Made by a program: the position numbers and the translations under genes. DNA of 64,000 nucleotides. Origin: Anadara kagoshimensis. Its lineage: Eukaryota > Mollusca > Bivalvia > Arcoida > Arcidae. The stretch covers positions 16,634,698 to 16,698,697 of the forward strand of contig CM037860.1 in assembly GCA_021292105.1 (NCBI GenBank), read 5' to 3'. The notes below the pieces were generated by a model that saw only the letters and a list, made by a program, of their open reading frames with translations, ran no database searches and was not told the origin of the DNA. Shown here one piece after another: positions 58,386 through 64,000 of the stretch; the stretch's first letter is position 1, and every line of letters begins with the position of its first letter.

Positions 58386-59743
58386 CCATATTACATGTGG
58401 ACAATCATCATGTGATGTGACCTGTCCTGTCAAAGATCTCTTATTTGAACCATTAGGCTGTAGCAGTATGGGATATGTCAAACTTCCTTAATATCCTGAC
58501 AATATGTTATTATACCTTAACATGAGTTACTACAAACTCTAATAAGACTGACAAAACACATTAAATGTGTTTAGTGAATTGAAAAAAAAAGTTTAAAATC
58601 ACTCATTCAAGAAAAAACCCTAGGAAATTGCTTCTTTTATCTAAAATATAAATGATTCTAATTAAAGTTATACAGTTAAGCAATTATGCTAAAAATAACA
58701 AAATGTTTAATTTAGTTTCTCATTGTGAACAATAAAACCCCATCAGGCTTAATCAGTATGTACTCACCATGCCACAACAATACCAGTCTCGGAAACAATA
58801 ATAAAATGCTTGCTCAGTAATAGAAACTGACAGAAATCACATGACACAATAAATTGAACTTTTAAAATTAGCTTAATTTGTGCTAATATTTAAAGAAAAA
58901 TTGCAATTTACTGACAAATGCATTAGATTTAAGTTTTCTATGGATTACAATGAATCAGCTGGAGTCGTGTCAACTTCTGGCAGTGTAAAACTGGACAAAA
59001 CCGTCTAACTCCTACAACAATATGTACCAGTAAATACTGGGTATAAAATGTGTACAAATGTAATAAATTGTACTGATATATTTTTAATTTGTTTTTCCAT
59101 TTTAGATTAAAAAGTCAATACCAGATTTAACACTGATCTGAAAAGTGTCAAATATAAATGATTAAAGTTCTATATTATTAAAAAATATAAACATTAATTT
59201 TTAAAGGTATATAATTTGTGATATTTAAAATTTATTTTTGATAGGGCATTGTTATGATGAAGTTCCACAGTTACCATGGTGACATATCAAATATGAATCT
59301 ATTAAAGAAAAATTATATATTTTTTAACAGATATTTGTTAAAGCAACAATTCCAAAATAAACAATTATGTGTAATATGAATTTCTAATAATGGCTTAAAA
59401 TAAGCTTGACAGGCCTTAATTGCTTTTTGCTGTTCCCAGGATGTTCTTTTGTGAATATAATTTTATTATGGCATGAAATGTGTCCAAATATTACAGAATC
59501 CTTTTCATTATGAACCATGTTTGTAAACAGGCTAGAAATTGCTAGTGGTTTAAATTATCCCATAGAGAGTATATACATTTAATCCATCAGAACATTTTCC
59601 ATGGTGCAACATTTTCCAGGTAGAACATATTCATTATTTAGTTTTAGCTGTCCAAAATACCAAGGCTAACTTACTGTAATGATATAACGTAAAAATCACA
59701 AATGAACGTGGGGGATTAAATTTATTTATTTATCTTTTTTTTC
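58386..59743. other. Unique AT-rich non-coding DNA
   Basis: No feature recognised. Confidence 0.45.
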
Positions 59744-59769
59744 TTTTTTTTTTTTTTTTTTTTTTTTTT
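59744..59769. repeat. Poly(T) tract
   Basis: About 26 T interrupted by one C. It could be a reversed poly(A) tail, but no element body is recognised to its right. Confidence 0.88.
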
Positions 59770-59936
59770 GCAGGCGTCATGAATCTGGTACCCTACAAGA
59801 AGCCAAAGCTAAACCACTTCTACCTAAATATGCAAATGCTATGACCATAAAACATGCCTGTTAGGGTGTATGGGATAAATCAATTAGGAAGAAAAATATC
59901 TATACAAAATAAATGCTGATTAGGATATGGAGGATT

Positions 59937-60014
59937 GAATTTGGGTAGTGAAAGCTGAATTTGGGTAGTGAAAACTGAATTTAGAGAGTGAAAAATGAAT
60001 CTGGATAGTGAAAT
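59937..60014. repeat. 20-bp tandem repeat, 4 units
   Basis: 'gaatttgggtagtgaaagct' and three diverging copies ('gaatttagagagtgaaaaat', 'gaatctggatagtgaaatt'). Confidence 0.93.
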
Positions 60015-60831
60015 TATCTTTTTTTTTATTGTCCCATCACCAAATCAAACATTAAGCATCATGCCTCTAATATCAATGAATTCTATGAACTACCGGTAGA
60101 TTAGTCTCTCCAATTTTGAAATAGAAGATGACATTCCAAAAGTGGAAAGGGCCCCCAATAGAACAATCCAGTTGCAATGCAGAAAACAGTTTTTGAATGC
60201 AATAAGTGTCCTGAAAGTCTGTTACAAAACCATGGCTCTGTGTGTTTAATGGTAGGGTTTTTTTTTATAATTTCTCCACCACTACTGGGTTATTTCACTT
60301 TTATTATTATTTTTATTTTTGCATAACCTATTGCTGGTGCTTCAAAATATAACAAAAAGTGAAATCTCTAATATTTGGGGTTTTTTTTTACCCAAGGGCC
60401 CTTTTTGCATACTGATGATCATAATACTTCCGATTTCTGTATTTACCGTTATCATATTGGTATCCTACTCATTAAAATCATATATAGTATAAATATCAGC
60501 TATAAGATATAACAAAGACTTACCATCAAACAGTCATTGCCAAGATCATGTCATAAACATCTATTCTAATATCTTAACAAAGCTTAACATCTGCCACAGA
60601 AAATGACCGGTTCAGTCTCCAGGATATACAACATAACTTCTACTAATACTATATAGATCTGAGATAAAAATATAAATATCCAAGAAGAAAGTGATACATT
60701 TTGTTGTGTATTGAAGACCATCTTGTTTTAATTTCTATAAAGGGAAGACCTACCCTCCAGCTCTCTGAGAATACACACTGACAACCGAAACATTCAATAA
60801 CATCATACATAATGTAATTTTGAAATGAGTT
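60015..60831. other. Unique AT-rich non-coding DNA
   Basis: No feature recognised. Confidence 0.4.
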
Positions 60832-60965
60832 CTTTGACGTAAATCACAAAAATAATGTAATATGGCCCCAATTTTCAGCTCTGTGACGGAAATCACAAAA
60901 TTAACACAATATGGCCCCAATTTTCAGTTCTGTGATGTTAATCACAAAAATAAAACAATATGGCC
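60832..60965. repeat. 49-bp tandem repeat, about 2.7 units
   Basis: Units at 60832, 60881 and 60930 share 'aatcacaaaa', 'aatatggccccaattttcag' and 'tctgtgac'. The third is truncated after 'atatggcc'. Confidence 0.92.
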
Positions 60966-63195
60966 TAACTCGATAATGCCTTAAATTACATATTATACCA
61001 GTTTTAATTTAACAGCACTAGACGACCGTTTCGGAATACAATTTCTCATCAGTAGTGCTTGGTCCAAAATTATGAAACCAAAATTATTTTGAAAATGTTG
61101 AAAAGCTACCCAAAGGACCAAAATATATTTTACCAAATTAAGCTAAGGAAATACTTTGCATGAGGGAGTATACCTTAGTTTTTGAGAAATTTCAAATTTT
61201 AACTTGCAGGAAATTTAGACAATTATAGTATATAAAGTTAGAATATATAATCTAACTTCAAAATGCCTTTTTTAAAATTTGCAATATGTGTAAGAAGCAA
61301 TATCATACAAATAGAATACAAAACAAATGAATGAACATTTTACAATAAATGATCACATAAATGAAAGTATAAAACATAAAATATCAATAAATTAACACTG
61401 AACCTTCAATAATAGTAGGAATTATTAACACTGGTATACAGTAAAGTACCATATAAATGTGGAAAAGTTTATATAAAATTCACTGGTCAAACATTCATCT
61501 GACCGGACAAAATAGTTAAAATGTGATGGAACCAAATATAGATTGCACTGAAATTTAAACACAGGACAAAGTACCAAGCCAATTACATGTAAATGACAAG
61601 AGCTTTTCAAAGAACATCAAAGCTCATTTGTACAACTTTGACATAAAATCTATTTGCAAACTTTGTAGAACTTAACATATTCAAATTTGAAATCCTAAGT
61701 ATTTGGGTTCATCAGAAGAAGTCATTTTAGTGATTTTACACCTAAAGTCAGATTTTCAGCCATGGTGACCTTGAACATAAATCAAGGTCAATGATTTTTG
61801 CAAACTATAAACTGTATTTCTCATGAATAATTCCACCCAAGTTTCATCAAACTCTGTCATGCGATTCAGGATATTGTTACAGTTGAGAACATGGCATAGG
61901 TTAAAATGTTGCCTGTTCAACTATTGTTTGCAATGTCTCGATATAAGTGAAATATTCTTGAATGGGATGTAAAAGCAGTAATAGCTGACATCCTTCCATT
62001 TGTATTTGCAACCCTATGACTGAAATACAATTTCGTTGAAACTTTCCTAACTGCAAACAATCTAGCAATGATAAAATGCCCTAGTATACCATATTGACAA
62101 TGTTGGAGGCCATAATAAAATAAAAACCACAGATTATTTCATAAAAAAGTTACCATAAACAGGTGTGATCTGGACAACTTAAAGATAGATAATTGTACCT
62201 TAATCAAGGGGTATATCATTACAACACATTACACAGGTGTGTTAATAAATATTGTATAATAACAGACTTAAAGAGACAATCCCTGTCAGGTGGGGATATC
62301 TAGATCTTCTAAACAATAGATTAATTTATCCCTGAAACTACCGTAATTGTTTGTAAAATGACTGCTGATTGGGTGTAATTGATAAATTTAAGTCATTCCT
62401 TGCAAGTGATTTATAAAATAATTCCAAAGACTTGATACTTAAAACATAAAAATAATGTTATCTCTGTTTTGATAAGAATAAAATTAGGATCACAATCTTC
62501 TTATCTTTTAGTTACTATAATAAATTAAAATATAAACCTACATCTTTACAATTGACTAGAATTTATAGTTTCCCATTATAAATAATTCACTTTAAATGAA
62601 TTAACTAAACCGATTAACAGACTGGTTATGTTCCAGTAAAATGTATACTGATAGTAGTAATAAAGGGAGATAACTGTTTAGGGTGTACTACTTATAATTC
62701 TTTGATTAAACCATGTTTCAGAAATACTTCGAAGATTATCGATTACCAGGGTGCACATGCACTCTGTTTTTAATACCATTGGGGTTAAAAACCCTGTAGC
62801 ATATAGCGTCTGCAGAACATTCCAATCACAATTTCCGGAATAATAAAATGCTAGAAAAGATGTTTCCAAATCCAATAGAAATACCGATAATAGTTCATCA
62901 TGAGAGAAATCATTTGGTGCAAATGATAATTTACATCTTGCAAAATACCATTTAAGTTGCCATGAAAATAAGACTTCAGAGAAGTTTGCGAGAGAATTAT
63001 AGATAATTGAATTCATTTATTTTTGTCTAAAAATGAGTAAGATTCTTGTGAAAGTTATCTGCAATATTGAATATTGAATTCTTTTAGCAGTGATTTTTTT
63101 TCTTACATAATAAGAGATATAGAAAGAAAAACATAGGTCATTTGCATGTCTGATTCCATAAAAAATTCACTAAATACTTTAAATTAGATGTCCCA
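60966..63195. other. Mostly unique AT-rich DNA
   Basis: At 61917-61980 'tgtctcgatataagtgaaat' and 'cttgaatgggatgtaaaagc' is a SINE-A tail fragment on the plus strand. At 61760-61870 'ggtgaccttgaacataaatc' and 'acccaagtttcatcaaactc' recall Helentron-like text. The 112-codon minus-strand open frame at 62678-63016 has no recognisable domain or flanking splice signal that I trust. Confidence 0.45.
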
Positions 63196-63424
63196 AGGGT
63201 TCAAAATTCCCAAGGTCTGAGGTCCAGGCCTTTTTGACTTTACAAAAGTCTCATAGACCTGCCATGTTTTACCAGGATATTACATCATTTTTCGCTATGA
63301 TAGCATAATTGCAAATTGAACTTTCAATGATGGTATTGGACCTTCAAAACTTTATATTGGACCTGCCAAAAATAAAGTAAAAAGGTCCTGGAACTTCCAT
63401 TATAAAACATAATTTTGAACCACT
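63196..63424. mobile_element. M1 family element, copy 2
   Basis: Ends 'aagggttcaaaatt' and 'aattttgaaccact' are imperfect inverted repeats. The interior follows the copy at 15424: 'aaggtctgaggtccaggcct', 'agacctgccatgttttacca', 'gctatgatagcataattgca', 'tattggaccttcaaaacttt' and 'aaaaaggtcctggaacttcc'. The overlapping minus-strand open frame is not a gene. Confidence 0.7.
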
Positions 63425-63639
63425 GTGTTATCTCTAGAGCTGAAGTATAGCACAAGCTCTTCAATCTCAACTCTACTCTGTAAAACTGAGCTGAAAACTT
63501 AATTTTTTTTATCTTTTCAATCAAATTTTTATGCAGATTGTGAATGCCCACAAAAATCCCCTCACTGAATCATTATTATCTGGAGATTATGTAACAAGCA
63601 GAGAAACCAATGATCACTTTTATATCAATGTCTATGTAT

Positions 63640-63920
63640 GATCATCACACGACAAATTTTAACTGATAATCGTTGTGAAAATGTCGGAAGTCAAAATAAG
63701 ATATGTATCTATGAGTTATCTGATCGCTTCCTTCAGCGACAAAATTTTCCGATATTCCATGACGTAAAATAATGTTATAATAATCCAAACTCAATGTAAA
63801 ACTTTTTACGAACCAAATGATTACTAAACTTATTAATTTCAATCGATGCAAATCTGTTGTATCCATGAGTAGCAATAAATAATTTACGTGACGACGAAAA
63901 TCATACAAATTCCGTGATAT
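63640..63920. promoter_or_regulatory. CpG-retaining block at the right edge, possible regulatory DNA
   Basis: CpG again becomes frequent, near 63650, 63671, 63685, 63725-63750, 63764, 63808, 63844 and 63886-63895. It includes two CRE/bZIP-like words, 'tgacgtaa' (63760-63767) and 'ttacgtga' (63884-63891). An 87-codon open frame on the minus strand crosses it but shows no domain. Function is inferred from composition only. Confidence 0.25.
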
Positions 63921-64000
63921 GCTGGCAGCTAAATGATCAATGAAGTCAATTAAGTATTATCATCTATATACTTGTACCATTTATCCCGACACTTGATTTA

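Noticed and set aside
62678..63016. 112-codon minus-strand frame, the longest non-repeat frame
   Set aside because: No recognised domain, no consistent splice sites at its ends and ordinary AT-rich composition; a frame of this length is expected by chance in 64 kb.

Overview
The window looks like AT-rich (roughly two thirds A+T by eye) non-coding nuclear DNA from an animal, most likely a bivalve mollusc. Three things point there. There are many tRNA-derived SINEs with CAAT-type or AACC-type tails. There is one long non-autonomous Helentron-like element (33200-34797) with a minisatellite core of the pearl/CvA kind known from bivalves. There are many short dinucleotide arrays and fold-back MITE-like repeats. 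I cannot name the species. I found no protein-coding exon, rRNA gene or functional tRNA gene that I can defend. The longest open frames are short, start anywhere, and the best of them are by-products of tandem repeats. The window is probably intron or intergenic space, or both.

Layout. 1-6.7 kb: mostly unique AT-rich DNA with a truncated SINE-A (1480) and a nested SINE pair (3.6-4.3 kb), where SINE-C sits inside SINE-B and has duplicated the B box of its host. About 6.78-8.08 kb is clearly richer in CpG than the rest and could be a promoter or other unmethylated block. 8-17 kb: unique DNA with SINE-A, SINE-B fragments and one copy of a short inverted-repeat family (15424). 17.1-18.4 kb: a degenerate tandem array followed by an 18-copy 58-bp satellite. 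21-24 kb: a fold-back element, repeat family E, and a SINE-B whose tRNA-like head is repeated about 14 times (23060-24018). 25-33 kb: more fold-back and SINE-A copies and a hAT-like MITE (32477-32888). 33.2-34.8 kb: the Helentron-like element. 35-47 kb: SINE-A and SINE-B copies, a double-headed SINE-C joined to a 45-bp minisatellite (41.4-42.0 kb), a 130-bp duplication, a Helentron-like end fragment (45.6 kb) and an inverted pair of fold-back elements (46.5-47.0 kb). 48-64 kb: SINE-C copies, two SINE-D heads, several minisatellites, two further SINE-A copies, and a second CpG-retaining block at the right edge.

Family names SINE-A to SINE-D, family E, M1 and the fold-back family are working labels used only here. 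None of the mobile elements seen encodes its own reverse transcriptase or transposase, so all must have been mobilised in trans. The most interesting themes are repeated multiplication of Pol III-type SINE heads and a Helentron-like minisatellite whose every unit carries clustered nuclear-receptor-type half-sites.
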